A stretch of 20,076 nucleotides of DNA from a virus. Numbering within the stretch: the first letter of the stretch is position 1; every line of letters begins with the position of its first letter. The translations under genes were made by a program, and so were the position numbers. Shown here piece by piece: positions 20,069 to 20,076 of the stretch. Location: positions 1 to 20,076 of IMG/VR virus record IMGVR_UViG_3300046011_003736, one strand, 5' to 3'. The notes below the pieces were generated by a model, which saw only the letters and a list, made by a program, of their open reading frames with translations, was not told the DNA's origin and searched no databases.

Positions 20069-20076
20069 ATCAGTAG

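Overview
This window reads as part of a tailed double-stranded DNA phage genome, probably a short-tailed phage with T7-like tail architecture. Every gene I can support lies on the minus strand, genes are packed with almost no gaps, and no tRNA, rRNA, CRISPR array or insertion sequence is visible. Overall composition is GC-rich (often 55-65% in structural genes) with several sharply AT-richer islands. Many starts lack a Shine-Dalgarno sequence and sit instead in A/C-rich leaders, which hints at a host that relies less on Shine-Dalgarno initiation, but the host cannot be named from this window.

Reading in the direction of transcription (right to left): (1) 20068-18563, a tail fibre ending in an S74-type intramolecular chaperone; (2) 18559-17386, a cluster of six very small genes: a conserved Pro-tailed phage protein, a 51-aa protein, two holin-like membrane proteins, a 57-aa protein and a 73-aa lipoprotein-like protein, which looks like a lysis cassette without a visible endolysin; (3) 17384-16026, a second fibre built of VTGATTL-type repeats with an AT-rich head domain; (4) 16029-4103, a block whose order matches T7 genes 11, 12, 13, 14, (extra gene), 15, 16: tail adaptor, tail nozzle-like protein, a small GNAT-like protein, three internal/accessory proteins and a giant 1712-aa ejection-type protein carrying an HEIGH zinc-peptidase motif; (5) 4050-1, a recombination module: a 55-57-aa helix-turn-helix protein, RecT annealing protein, RecE/YqaJ-like PD-(D/E)XK exonuclease, a DUF669-like protein, an SF2 helicase, a 44-aa single-span membrane protein, a RuvC-like resolvase, and a partial basic protein running off the left edge.

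How the genes fit together: the exonuclease resects DNA ends, RecT anneals the strands, the DUF669-like protein probably assists on single-stranded DNA, the helicase unwinds or branch-migrates, and the RuvC-like nuclease cuts junctions. The virion block would build the tail, fibres and ejectosome. Eight gene junctions are 4-base ATGA or GTGA overlaps, implying translational coupling. The module junction at 4051-4105 carries two perfect palindromes next to the helix-turn-helix gene and is the best candidate for a control region. No terminase, portal, capsid, DNA or RNA polymerase or recognisable endolysin is in the window.
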